64,000 nucleotides of DNA from Nematopogon swammerdamellus (GCA_946902875.1 OX336354.1:7723247-7787246); one strand, 5' to 3'. Counted from the stretch's first letter, positions 54,056 through 64,000 are shown. The notes: generated by a model from the sequence alone, not told the origin. Numbers and translations are program-made.

Positions 54056-54112
54056 AAAAAAACTGGAATTCGAACCATAGACAACTTAACCACTATGCTA
54101 GCTGCCAGTTTG
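54056..54112 (-). other. tRNA-like A-box/B-box sequence
   Basis: On the minus strand CTAGCATAGTGGTTAAG and GGTTCGAATTCC are followed by a run of T. The boxes are too close for a full tRNA (no room for an anticodon arm), so this is probably a decayed SINE head. Confidence 0.4.
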
Positions 54113-54483
54113 AATGCAATCGGAATAATAAATTTGATAAAAGTATGGAAAACATTAGTTCAAAATACGCTACATATTACATACATATTTTGATTAAGAA
54201 ATAATAATAAAACCACTTTGAACGCTTCTTTGCCAATATGACGTCATATCTAGACAAGATTGGTTTATTTTTAGAAAATCACAGCAAATTACTCACAGTG
54301 GGCGTGGCTATTAAATAAGATTTACGCAATCTGAAATATTAAATAATATTCAACCAGCTAGAATGTGCGAGTTAGCAACCATTTGCTTTTACATACAGAG
54401 AACTGTTAGAAATGAATAAATTTGTATCACCACCATGCAACAGTTTTGTTTATTACTAAGTCATACATAATTTCGACATACCA
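54113..54483. other. Unassigned gap
   Basis: Nothing recognised. Confidence 0.2.
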
Positions 54484-54805
54484 GCGGCGTGCCGCCTAGT
54501 GGTCTGGGCGCCACCGCCGGCTTCTATTGCGAGAGGTCCGAGGTTTGAATCCGGACAGGCGGCGTGTACGTTTTTTTTTATGGAAACTGACACGGTTGGA
54601 CGTTTTTCTGACGGAAAAAAATTACGTGTATACCTACACCTGCTGCTTCACCGTTTGGAACTTGTGTAAAACTGTAGGTTCCTTCCCTTGCCCCTTACTA
54701 GGTGGTAGGCTCAAATTGTAGCCGACTGGGTTGGTACCACCGTACTGGACGTAAGATGGCCGCATAGCAGCCTCGGCTGCGTTTTCCTCTAGTCCAGTAT
54801 AGCCA
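54484..54805 (+). mobile_element. SINE-B, forward, with SINE-A tail piece inside
   Basis: The head has GCCGCCTAGTGGTCTGGGC (A-box) and GAGGTTTGAATCC (B-box). After GGCGTGTACG a poly-T and ATGGAAACTGACACGGTTGG (SINE-A tail, reverse) intrude. SINE-B then continues: CTGCTGCTTCACCGTTTGGA, AAAACTGTAGGTTCCTTCCC, CTTACTAGGTGGTAGGCTC, GTTGGTACCACCGTACTGGA and CTCTAGTCCAGTATAGCC. The 3' end is truncated. Confidence 0.85.
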
Positions 54806-55544
54806 ACTACGTTAGAAGGTTTTAACTTTGTGGTTTCAGTAATCAGTAATCAGAATCATAGAATCATTATGTATTGTGTATATTTTGAAAAAAATCGATA
54901 CATTTTGTAAGTTTAGATTTTTATTACATTTCTTTGTAATAAACTTTTATTATTACTTGATATATTTAAGTATCAAAATTGACGATGGATGACACTATAC
55001 ACCATACAGGTAATGTTAATGTAAACAGGCAGTTGGGTCAGATTCTGGCGGAATTGACAAGTAGATACGTTACGTAAGAGTAAGTTATAAGAGTAGATAC
55101 CTGTGGATGGAATTATATAATAAACAATATTCACTATTAAACTCCAGTTCATTGGATAATTTTTATTATTTTCCATTCCTTTGAAAACGACTATTTCACG
55201 TACTCTGGCATCGATATGTTAATAAAAAGGGTAGACTGGCGGAAAATGCCACAGGCATTTTAAGAACTACCTTCTGTACGTTTTTAAGTCCAACGTTTTT
55301 TGATTTGATTTGATTATTTCAACCCATTATCTTCCATTCATCTCTGTAGGTTTTCTACTCCATTCATTTTCTATTCTCCAAAGGAACAAGTAAAGGCACA
55401 AATCAACTGTTATACTGATAAGTAAACAGGGAATGTGGTAATGCCATGGTACGACAACATTAAAAGTCAATCAGATGCAATCAGATGCTCCGTACCGCTG
55501 AAGCCCGGGACGACTGATGCAAAATTTGAGAGGAGTATGTCCAG
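54806..55544. other. Gap with one LINE tail
   Basis: AGGGTAGACTGGCGGAAAAT, TGCCACAGGCA and TTTAAGTCCAACG near 55230-55295 is LINE-theta-like. The rest is unassigned. Confidence 0.35.
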
Positions 55545-56135
55545 TACCGTGTGGGGTCGGTTCGGTCGGTACTTAATAAGAAAAGCCCCACTGCATCTCT
55601 CCCCGTGCATGTCGTAAAAGGCGACCAAGGGATAATGACAAGGTGGCGTGCTAAAGGGCGATAGGCTAGCCACCTCTCACCTTGTCACGGTCCTTCCACC
55701 GAGTCATGCAGCAGGTGGGTCTTCATGCCTTTCTTGCTGTTTGATGTAGTCATCTTGTCCGAATAATTTGCTAAACGTTGTGGTCGATGTTGCGCTGTAA
55801 TTTACAAGAGCACTTGCAGCACAACACTGATTACTCTGCTTACCCTGATATTCGGGATATAGCGTGTGATATGTATGTATGTATGTAAGGGATATGACTC
55901 CCTTCTTATATTACTAGGTGGTAGGGTTTATCACGCCCGGGTTGGTACCACCGCACTGAATGAAAGGTCGGTCGAAACGGCTATATAAATAGTTTGTGTT
56001 TTCCGTCTAGTTCAGTGTAGCCGGCACGACCGAAGGGAAGCACTGGCGTGGCACCAAGTTCACCCGGTGTTATGGGCTGACATCACAGATGTTGTAGGTG
56101 ATGGAGCCAACCGTGTCAGTTTCCATATAAAATTA
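55545..56135 (+). mobile_element. SINE-C joined in frame of a type-II-headed SINE-A
   Basis: Type-II head (55545-55630), then the SINE-C body (GTGCTAAAGGGCGATAGGCT...TATGTATGTATG, to about 55888). AAGGGATATGACTCCC and the SINE-A body and tail to 56135 follow. AAGGGATA stands on both sides of the SINE-C part (about 55628 and 55888). Either SINE-C inserted into SINE-A there, or this is where a shared head was swapped. Confidence 0.8.
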
Positions 56136-56596
56136 AAAAAAAATGTCCAGCAGTAGACGCATACACGCTGAGTGACTGTTAGGTATAACAAATTCGCCAA
56201 CTTGATTCTACTCAAACGAACGACTTGCGAACCGCACACTACTCGTGGCCACCGCAATATCGATCAGAAACAAACACAACACCGTTACCGCGCAAAATTG
56301 CATTTTCCACAGCAATCTCGATACAATGCGACCATTTCCAAGATAATGGCCGCCATAGTAATGTACACTTAGAAACGACACCGATCTCAGCTACCCAATC
56401 TGATTACAACAAACCCTGTGTAAGAAAGGGTGATTGGCCATACAGGCCAAGGAGTTATGAAGGGTTTAGGTCCACGATGCAGGAAATTTCAGGAGTATAA
56501 TGCATTTAAAAAAATTCTTAACCTCAAAATGTATGGAAAACACAATTCGTTCGCCATACTCTAATTTCTCCAGCTCTTTTATTGGAATGTGCTTAT
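56136..56596. other. Unassigned gap
   Basis: Two overlapping frames of 66 and 91 codons at 56172-56500 are unrecognised and partly overlap. Confidence 0.2.
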
Positions 56597-57664
56597 TAGG
56601 GTTCCGTATCCGTCGTACGGGACCCTACTACTAAGCCGACGCCGTCTGTCTGTCTGTTCGTCTGTCCGAGGGAAGGGAGGCACCATAATAGGTAGCCCGT
56701 TGAAATTTTCACAGAATATGTGTTATGTACATGTGTGCAAAGAATGGTTACTGGCTTTGCAAAAGACAGACCCCCAAAGTTGACAACTTCTTCTCATTTT
56801 AATGTTTATAATTTTTTTAAGTTCTTTATGCTCTTGATTCTAATTTTAGTGTTTTTAACTTGTATTACTTTTAATGTTTTAATAAGTGGGTTTTATGTTT
56901 GTGTTTAGACAAACTAATCTTTAAAATTTTATTTTATGTAGGTAGGTAACATTCTAATGTCTAGTCGGTTATTTGTTTTTTAGTCATAATATTTCATGTT
57001 TGTTATTATTATTGCTCTTTAATGTTTTAAAGGTAGGTAGTGTTTATCTAGTGGTTATTTTTTTTTCTCTTTTAAATGAAATGCGTATATAATATTATTC
57101 TCATCATGTTTTAATTAGTCTCATCACGTTTTAATGTTTTAAGTGTTGTTTTTGTTGTTTTAATTGAATATGCTGAGCTTTTTACTGTACTTATAATTTA
57201 TACAAGTTCTTAATGTTAATTTTTTTTGTTTTGTTTTATGTTTTATTTTTATTTTCTAATATTGTACTCAGTAATATTTATTACTGTGTGTATGTAACAC
57301 GGGAGCTGCTGAAAATCAGCGCGCAGTTTAACTGCGTCTCAGCTGAGCGGTTTCCGGTTCACCGTCCTCATGTGTAATTCGGTACCTATGTAAAAATTAT
57401 TGTGTTTTACTGTTAAATGGATTGTGAATAAATATATTTCTTTCTTTCTTTCTTTTCTTTCTATTATTGCCGATATCACAACAAATAAGAAAACGTAAAA
57501 AATTCACGGTGGTCCCCATACAAGTACTAAAAAGTGCGCGCCTTCAAGTTTCAACCGAAAAGAGTACGAAGCATTTTAACTAATACATAGATGGCGTGAG
57601 TTGCGCTGACCATGACATGGCGATACAGAACCCTCGGTGCGCGAGTTCGACTCGCACTTGGCCG
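56597..57664 (+). repeat. W-repeat interrupted by a 3'-end LINE-like insertion
   Basis: GGGTTCCGTATCCGTCGTAC to CAGAATATGTGTTA (56597-56727) and ATTGCCGATATCACAACAAA to CTCGCACTTGGCCG (57464-57664) are the two halves of one W-repeat. The insert is non-coding, ending in GTGAATAAATATATTTCTTT and a TTTC repeat. Confidence 0.75.
56728..57463 (+). mobile_element. LINE-like 3' end with (TTTC)n tail
   Basis: AT-rich UTR-like sequence with AACACGGGAGCTGCTGAAAA near 57298 and GAATAAATAT just before the TTTC tail. No coding remains. It is known only from interrupting the W-repeat. Confidence 0.5.
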
Positions 57665-58014
57665 GTCTTTGATACAGATTAACCCCCTGAAAGGGTCGGC
57701 ATTCATCCCGTTGTGCACTTTTCTTTCACCTCCTCGACAAGTCAACGCCCTCTCTACGTATTTACTTCCATAATGACCCCATATTAGATGCGATAATGTG
57801 TTTTATCCAATTAACGGGTTATTGCAATTTACAGTGTTATACCTTTCGAGGTGAATTTTGTTCAAGGTTATTGAAGGCACACAGGTGATTAGGAAATTGT
57901 GCTGTATTTTATTATTTCACTGTTCTCAGTTTCAGAAGGCGGACTAATGCACAGGATACATTATTTCCCTGTCATCCGTATACTGCGTATACATACAACC
58001 AAAGGGAAGCACTG
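57665..58014. other. Unassigned gap
   Basis: Nothing recognised. Confidence 0.2.
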
Positions 58015-58345
58015 ATTTTTTTTTTGTAGAAAGCGCGACGTGGCTTCTCACCACGCGGGATTTGAGAACGACAGACCGGCCTTCCGTCTCCCCTTGATGA
58101 ACCCGAGACTGTACTTGCGGGAAAATATACATGCCACCTATGTTATGCTATGCCTCCATGTTCACCAAGATGTGATGGACTGACATATTTTTTTATTTTT
58201 TTTATTGACAGCGCGACATATGGCGCCGAGCCACCCTTAAGGTGTCTAACGACGCCCATGGACATTCGGTCGTATGCGGGGGTTGCGAATGCCATGCCGG
58301 CCTGACAGGTGCCCATTCACGCCCCTCTTGAAGGGTGTAGTAGTG
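58015..58345 (-). repeat. Two LINE-beta 3' ends in reverse
   Basis: The first (58015-58135) has GCGACGTGGCTTCTCACC and CCCTTGATGAACCCGAGACT. The second (58195-58345) has GCGACATATGGCGCCGAGCC, CGACGCCCATGGACATTCGG and CATGCCGGCCTGACAGGTGC. Both start with poly-T. Confidence 0.75.
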
Positions 58346-58595
58346 GAGAATAGAGTACACACGTGTATTAGACAAGGATCCATGAAAACATAATTCATTC
58401 AAGCGAAACCACTGGCAAATCTAATCAATTAATACAAATTATGCTTAAAGCGAGCACTCATTTCTCTCAGAAAGAGCATGCAAATCCGCTGCATAGAAAT
58501 AAATATGCCCAGAAACGGCATTCCTATTTCATAAATTTTTCCTTTATACCAATATTTGATCGGCGTGCACTCCATTTACATCCGACATCGTATAT
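58346..58595. other. Unassigned gap
   Basis: Nothing recognised. Confidence 0.2.
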
Positions 58596-58895
58596 CGCAC
58601 TGAATGAAAGTCGGTAGAAGCTGGAAATAGTTCGTGTTTCCTGTCGGTTTAGTGCAGGCGGCACGATAGATGGGGAAGCACTGACATGGCATCAAGATCA
58701 CCAAGGTGTTATGGACTGACATCTGACGGGTGTCTAAGGTGATGTAGCTAACCATGTCAGTGTCCATAGAAATATATATATATTTTTATTTATGGAAACT
58801 GACACGGTTCGTTACATCACCTACAACATCCGTGATATCAGCCCATAACACCGGGTTAACTAGGTGCCATGTCAATGCTTCCCTTCGGTCGTGAA
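58596..58895. repeat. Tail-to-tail inverted pair of SINE-A copies
   Basis: Forward copy 58596-58770 (TGAATGAAAGTCGGTAGAAG...ACCATGTCAGTGTCCATAG) and reverse copy 58784-58895 (ATGGAAACTGACACGGTTCG...GCTTCCCTTCGGTCGTG), tails about 15 nt apart. The forward copy is more diverged. Confidence 0.85.
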
Positions 58896-58945
58896 ATGTA
58901 TACGAGTATACCGAAGGTACGTGAGTATATAAGTGCAACAAATAT

Positions 58946-59214
58946 GAGTCGTATAGTTCCAGAACCCGCCAAATCCATTTCTCTAAAAAAAGTAGTTATA
59001 AACTGTTTCGAATAAAGTATTAAATTTGTCACTTATCTGTAAAGACATTATGTTCCTAACACGGTCCAATCCAGAGTGAATCGCAAAGAAAAATTAACAT
59101 TCTTTCCAGCTCCCTTGTAGTTTGTATGGGCGGCTATTTATCGAGGTCTAGTTTTTTCGTCTTACTGTAAAATCGTCCCAAACGGAGTTGGCGGGTTCTG
59201 GAACTATACGACTC
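58946..59214. mobile_element. MITE with 27-bp perfect terminal inverted repeats
   Basis: GAGTCGTATAGTTCCAGAAC...CCGCCAA at 58946-58972 is the exact complement of 59188-59214. AATAT lies at both outer edges (58941-58945, 59215-59219), consistent with a 5-bp target duplication. 269 bp, non-coding. Superfamily unknown. Confidence 0.9.
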
Positions 59215-59284
59215 AATATGCTTGTAATTAATGTAGTGAATGAGTGTGTAAATGAATGAGTTAAATTTCACCTCTTCAAGGTGA

Positions 59285-59415
59285 TTTTTTTTATTGAAAG
59301 AGCGACATATGGCACCGAGCCACCCACAAGGTGTCTAACGACGCCCATGGACATTCGGCGTATGCGGCGGTTGCGAATGCAATGCCAGCCTGACAGGTGA
59401 TGCCCCTTCCAATAC
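59285..59415 (-). repeat. LINE-beta 3' end, reverse
   Basis: AGCGACATATGGCACCGAGC, ACAAGGTGTCTAACGACGCC and ATGCCAGCCTGACAGGTGAT. Confidence 0.75.
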
Positions 59416-59756
59416 TGTATTCTCTGGTTCTGCTCCAAGTACGATGGAGAACTAGGCACACGCCGCATTTACTACTTACATGCATTAATGAAGATTCTAA
59501 TTGGCCTACAGTGGTTAGCCATTAGTGCACAGTGCTGCCGCTCAGGGTTATTAGGCCCGATTAATCTGTATACGGCGCTTGTACAATAAGCTAGATCATA
59601 TATCGATTGTGAACTATGCTCGTAAATTGTTGAAATTGAATTAAATTGAAAAGATTTATATCATTCTTTAAACATTACAGCGTCAATTTGAAAATACCGG
59701 ATTATTGAAACTAAGCGAAAGCGGCGGGTGATTGGCACGGTCTTGGCTTGGGGGTT
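59416..59756. other. Unassigned gap
   Basis: Nothing recognised. Confidence 0.2.
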
Positions 59757-60302
59757 TTTTTTTTATGCAATGACCGGTATGACTTGCTGAGTCAGAGGGT
59801 CCAAAGCACATGCTTCCACCAAGGGCAAGGTGCCGTGCTATAGGGCGACAGGTTAGTCACCTCTCACCTTGGCACGGTCTTTCCACCGAGTCATGCAGCA
59901 AGTGGGTCTTTGTGCCTTACTTGCTGCTTGATAGTTATATTGTCCTAATACATTGCTAAACGTGGTGTTCGGTGTTGTGCTGTAATTTAGAAGAGTACTT
60001 GCAGCACAACGCCGACTACTTTACAATTTTTTTTATGTAATCAGCTATAGATGGTTGAGTCGGAGAGGCCAAAGCACATGCTCCCACCAGCCAATATCAC
60101 CTCTGGTAAAGGTAGTTGCCATACCGGACACTTCCCTGGATTGCAGGCTATACTGGACTAAAGGAGAACACAACAACTTACATCTAGTAGCGTGGTATCA
60201 AACCAACCCAGTCGACTACAATTTGAGGCAACCACCTATTGAGGGGCAAGGAACCACAGTTTTACACCGATTCCAAACGGTGAAGCAGCAGGTGTAAGTA
60301 TT
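59757..60302. repeat. SINE-B fragment, SINE-C, SINE-B in series
   Basis: 59757-59822 is a reverse SINE-B end (TTTTTATGCAATGACCGG, CCAAAGCACATGCTTCCACC). 59823-60020 is forward SINE-C (CAAGGTGCCGTGCTATAGGG...CAGCACAACGCCGACTAC). 60023-60302 is reverse SINE-B without a head (TCCCTGGATTGCAGGCTATA, ACACCGATTCCAAACGGTGA). Confidence 0.8.
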
Positions 60303-61019
60303 AATCAAAATATACTGGTTTCCGTCACTATTTTTCGCTAATTTCTTTTTAGCTCATTCAACGCCATTCGTTCGATTTTTATAATAGTACTTATGAGAAG
60401 TAGCGTTAAATATAAAAAAAAAAATTCAACAATAACCAAATTTTCACGCTTGATTCAAAGCATCAGCAGACTAGTATATAGAAGTAAGTAGAACTAAGGC
60501 GGTTCACACATATTATCAACATCCGTATTATTGTGACGGGTTCGCTTACTCGGCTATAATTACGAGCATCGAGCGAGACTCAATGTCGTTATTAATTGCA
60601 CGATTTCAGTTTTTTTTGTCAAGTCAGGAAGAACGAGCGAGCGACGCCAACGATATGGTCCGTTTGGCTATATTATAACGTCCAAATATATTGTATTTTA
60701 TCTTGTCTGTGAGCGGGGGCAGGTTTTTTCAGAAATTAATTTATTCAATTAACATTGTATAGATATTAAGAAGAATATAGAATAGAACAGGATAGAAGGT
60801 ACACACATTCAGGCTCCTTTTGGCTTCGCCATAGTCGGGTAAAACAACATTAAGCTTTAGAGCAGGACAGTCTGCGTGTACGGTGTAAGAGTGCCTACCT
60901 ACGTCGGCACTCTTACACATTGACCGTCCTTTCATAAATGTTTCTTATTTTAGTAAAAGTACTACACAAAAATTTTAGTTTTTTTTTAATATAAAAGTAT
61001 AAATCTATATTTATTTACT
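60303..61019. other. Gap with a 13-bp hairpin
   Basis: GTGTAAGAGTGCC (60883-60895) and GGCACTCTTACAC (60906-60918) form a perfect stem with a 10-nt loop. The rest is unassigned. Confidence 0.5.
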
Positions 61020-61232
61020 TACAGGGTCGCCATCGTGTGGAATGCACTCCCACCTGCATCCTTTCCTCTAACGTACAGTCTGGGATCCTTCAAACATAAT
61101 GTGAAGGTGCACCTAGCCGGCCGACATGGTATTCGCAGCCCCCGTAAATATCCGAATGCCCGTGGGCGCCGTCGGACTACACCTCTGCGTTAGTCTGGTG
61201 CGCGCCATATTAACGCTTCCCATAAAAACATG
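61020..61232 (+). pseudogene. LINE-beta ORF2 C-terminus
   Basis: RVAIVWNALPPASFPLTYSL and GSFKHNVKVHLAGRHGIRSP, then YPNARGRRRTTPLR and a stop at about 61191, a short UTR and an A-tail. It is the best-preserved LINE-beta end in the window. The WN-LP and SFK motifs are the usual C-terminal signature of these LINEs. 5'-truncated. Confidence 0.8.
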
Positions 61233-61874
61233 AAAAATATATTGTCTGAATTAAAAAAAAAAGTAAAAATATCTTATCTTTACATTTACAAAGTAAACTT
61301 AAGCAAGATTGAATTAAAACACAAAGTAGTTAGTACTTTAAATTTATACAACATCGAGCGCATGCGTGTATCTCTTAAAGTTATGTATGCGGAAGCGATT
61401 CTACATTTTGTATCTGGCGTGGCATGTTTTTATACGAATGTACTTATGTACATACATATGCAGTAGGCTATATGTATAGTAGAATATAAGAACAGAACAG
61501 CGATCGGCGGCCGCCTTCCCCCAGCCGGCCGCCCTTGCTCTTTGAATATAACGAACCTACTAGAAATTGATATAGGTACAATTATTGATATCAACTTCAA
61601 AGAGCCCAGAGTGAGAGTGTTTAGTAATTTAGCATTTCGTGGAGCGTTCTCTATCCCTCTGAGAACATGAGTACATGGGGCTGATATTAACAAATTATTG
61701 TTAAAAGCCCCAAAAAAAGTAATAATAAAAAACTTCAAAATGTTCCGTCAGCGGCGCGTACCTCGCCACCCATCGGATTAAGCCGGAATCCATCGTTGGG
61801 ACAATGTGAACTGTCCTTATGATTCATTATTTTTGTTAGAGTTTTTAATGTAATACTTGTGTTTAGTGAATGAT
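61233..61874. other. Unassigned gap
   Basis: Frames at 61230-61466 and on the minus strand 61430-61738 are unrecognised and AT-driven. AGCGATCGGCGGCCGCC at 61499 is a small GC patch. Confidence 0.2.
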
Positions 61875-61878
61875 ATTT

Positions 61879-62235
61879 GGGTGAATCAACTTTTTCTTGT
61901 AACGTAAAAACCAGCTGCAAAGTCAAATAAAAAAAAAGTGTATTACAATTTATTACTTAGTTGAAAATCAATAATTATAAAATACTTCGGTTGATAGGCA
62001 ATTGAAATAAAAAAAGAAGAGAACTATTTAAAATAAAACATTAACCAAATTTTTGGGGGTGACCCAGGGGACAATTTTGTCCCCAGTTTTGTATGGAAAA
62101 AAGGGGTTGTAACTTTTATCTTATTAATCAATTACTTATCTGAGAGTTGCTGTAACTATTAAAATAAGGTGAATTTATCAAGATAATATCCTGTTTTCAG
62201 ACAGATACCAAAAACAAGAAAAAGTTGATTCACCC
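61879..62235. mobile_element. MITE with 22-bp perfect inverted repeats and ATTT duplication
   Basis: GGGTGAATCAACTTTTTCTT (61879 on) is exactly complementary to the end at 62214-62235. ATTT flanks both sides (61875-61878 and 62236-62239). It is 357 bp and non-coding. The interior contains GGGTGACCCAGGGGACAATT. Confidence 0.9.
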
Positions 62236-62239
62236 ATTT

Positions 62240-62674
62240 GCCCTGTTTTCTCTTGGTGCCACCAGTTAATCGGACCACATGGGTGATATATATTTTTTAT
62301 TTATCCATTCACATGTCCGTCGAATTGCTAGGGAATAGTTGAATATTTCCGGAACAGAATCAGGTGAATAGAAAATTATTCTAGTACAAATTTCAAAATG
62401 TAAAACCATTTTAATTCTAGAGCGAAATATCCCATTCGCAAAATGAAAATGTCAAATCACCCTGACTGTGCTGACAATAAATACATTCACTGTCACCTAA
62501 ATAGAAATAATGACCTTCGTGTATAAGGAAATTCAGCCGATATTGCAGACAAGACAATATAGTTGAAACTGCAACAGTCAATAGCTAAGGAAGTGTTTAT
62601 GCAGACTTTCTAAGCCTTCGAGGTGTTATTGTCCAAATTGACTCAACTAAGGCAAAATGACCCTTATCAATAAA
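62240..62674. other. Unassigned gap
   Basis: Nothing recognised. Confidence 0.2.
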
Positions 62675-63405
62675 GCCGCGTTCTCAAAAGGCGAGTCAGT
62701 CGGTCAACTTTTAGTTGAACGAGTAAAATCGCAAACGAATTGCGTTCTAATTCTTGGACCTATAATAATCGAACCGAGACGACCGGACAGTCGTTCGAAG
62801 ACGGCACCAAACGACAACAATGTCAGCCTCGATAGCTCAGTGGTGCAGACAGTGAACTGTCGCTATTGAATGTTAAGCAACGCTGGGTGCGGTCAGTACT
62901 TGGATGGGTGACCGCTGACCGTTGGAGGCTGACCGAGGTTCGGATTCCTCGTAAAACTGTAGGTCCCTTCCCTCCTAATCTTACTTGGTGGTAGGGTTTA
63001 ACCCGCCCGGGTTGGTACCACCGCACTGAATGAAACGTCGGTCTAAACGGCTATGTAAATAGTTTGTGTTTTCCGACCAGTTCAGTGTAGCCGGCACGAT
63101 CAAAGGGGGAAGCACTGACATGGCACCTAGTTCACCCGTTGTTATGGGCTGACATCACGGATGTTGTAGGTGATGTAGCCAACCGTGTCAGTTTCCATAA
63201 AAAAAAAAAAAAAAAACAAAAAAACAAAGTCGCCAAACAAAGAGCAAACGTCATAAAATTGAGCCGACTTGAACACCAAACGTTGAGAGGGAATCAACTT
63301 TCTTTCGTTGAACACAGGTTGAAAGCATGTTCTCACTATACGATTGTCTCTAAATTTGCTACGAATTTAAGTTGACGGAGGAAAATCGCCCCATGAGAAC
63401 GCGGC
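62675..63405. mobile_element. MITE (GCCGCGTTCTCA ends) containing a SINE-A
   Basis: GCCGCGTTCTCA at 62675-62686 and TGAGAACGCGGC at 63394-63405 are exact inverted ends. TTAA follows on the right and TAAA precedes on the left, a possible degraded TTAA target site. Inner sequences (GGTCAACTTTTAGTTGAAC and AATCAACTTTCTTTCGTTGAA) are also roughly inverted. Without the SINE it would be about 330 bp. Confidence 0.75.
62823..63226 (+). mobile_element. SINE-A, full length, tRNA/5S chimeric head
   Basis: GCCTCGATAGCTCAGTGGTG is a tRNA-like A-box region. GTTAAGCAACGCTGGG and GGTCAGTACTTGGATGGGTG, then ACCGC (62872-62916), match the 5S rRNA internal control region almost base for base. GAGGTTCGGATTCC follows as a B-box-like string. 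The body runs from ACTGTAGGTCCCTTCCCTCC through GTTGGTACCACCGCACTGAA to the tail GTGTCAGTTTCCATAAAAAA. It should be transcribed by RNA polymerase III if active, and has no protein. This is the reference copy for the SINE-A calls. Confidence 0.9.
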
Positions 63406-64000
63406 TTAAGACTTTAGCCTTCACAGACAGATTATTATGTTATTTTACTCTATGGTATTATGTAACCTGTTCCCTACTCACTTGTGCTGTCTGTCTGTCT
63501 GTCTGTCCATATGATTATGAAGAATATCATTGACTAAAAAAAAAATATTATTATTTAGGTTATTTCTATGAACAAAATGTACAAAATTCTATAAAGGAGT
63601 CCATCGTAGCATACATTTGTTTATTAAAAATGGGTGGATATGCTGATTGACCAGAGGCAGCTTGTTAATATGACGTCTGAAAACTCCCAGGTTGAAAGTA
63701 TGGAAACACACTCGCATTACATAAATATCATAATTTTCAGAAGAGCGCGATCTACCGAATTGTTCATAAAAATGTGTCATTTTGTTTGATGTCTAAACGC
63801 CCTGATATGCTACTGCACACAACAACTCCTGGGAAGACACTCGCCTCGTTGTTGATGGAGTCGAAAGACTTAAAACTAAGACAAGATCATAATAATTTAT
63901 TGGCGATGCATATAGCATGACATCACTATTAAAAAATTCTATGATGGATGACAATAATGTCGGAATGAAATGATGCCACCACTTCCCACAAAATCTAGTA
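63406..64000. other. Right edge: microsatellite and LINE fragment
   Basis: (CTGT)n at 63488-63506. A minus-strand LINE-alpha piece at 63640-63720 (FNLGVFRRHINKLPLV). The rest to 64000 is unassigned. Confidence 0.4.

Noticed and set aside
62823..62950. A genuine 5S rRNA or tRNA gene
   Set aside because: Only the internal promoter part of 5S matches, it is fused to tRNA-like boxes, and it continues into the SINE-A body and poly-A.

Overview
The window looks like nuclear DNA of a lepidopteran (moth or butterfly). The base composition is AT-rich with CpG-rich patches. It is packed with short interspersed repeats of a kind I associate with Lepidoptera: a tRNA-type SINE with tail TTTCCATAAAA, a GGGTTCCGT...CTCGCACTTGGCCG repeat, Helitron-like ends in GAGCCGCGGGC..CTAGT, and LINE 3' tails with AAGTCCGCCTTTG. 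The species cannot be read from the sequence. I find no convincing intact host protein-coding gene, no complete tRNA or rRNA gene and no CRISPR array.

Layout. 0-5 kb: GC-rich block, nested repeats, and a truncated BEL/Pao gag-protease at 2.7-3.7 kb. 5-11 kb: SINEs, a 33-bp minisatellite (6.2-7.05 kb) and LINE 3' ends. 11.5-14.8 kb: a minus-strand pseudogene of a FEN1/XPG-like nuclease family, split by a 1.77-kb hAT transposon. 15-16 kb: two small tandem arrays. 18-31 kb: Helitron-like copies, a pentanucleotide array, a G-rich hexanucleotide array, a 68-bp array and a minus-strand LINE ORF2 C-terminus. 31-37 kb: foldback MITEs, nested SINEs and a perfect 61-bp hairpin. 37.9-41.4 kb: a 3.5-kb palindromic element whose arms carry the C-terminal half of a second FEN1/XPG-like gene plus a Cys-rich finger. 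42-64 kb: SINE and LINE fragments, three MITEs with clear terminal repeats, a CpG-rich block at 46.8-47.4 kb and one unrecognised 107-codon frame.

The most interesting material is the pair of broken nuclease genes. Read with simple frameshifts, they show the acidic motifs of FEN1/XPG nucleases in the right order. The palindromic copy adds a Cys-rich module at the C-terminus and has a possible 3-bp target duplication. This combination recalls what I remember of Academ-type DNA transposons that carry an XPG nuclease, but I could not check it. The other main theme is modular SINE evolution: SINE-A and SINE-B share a central core under different heads, SINE-A and SINE-C share a head, and one SINE-A head is a tRNA/5S rRNA chimera.

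Labels used below: SINE-A (tail TTTCCATAAAA), SINE-B (tRNA-type head, poly-T/A tail), SINE-C (ends in TATG repeats), LINE-alpha to LINE-theta for non-LTR 3' ends, and W-repeat for the GGGTTCCGT family. All percentages and alignments are by eye.
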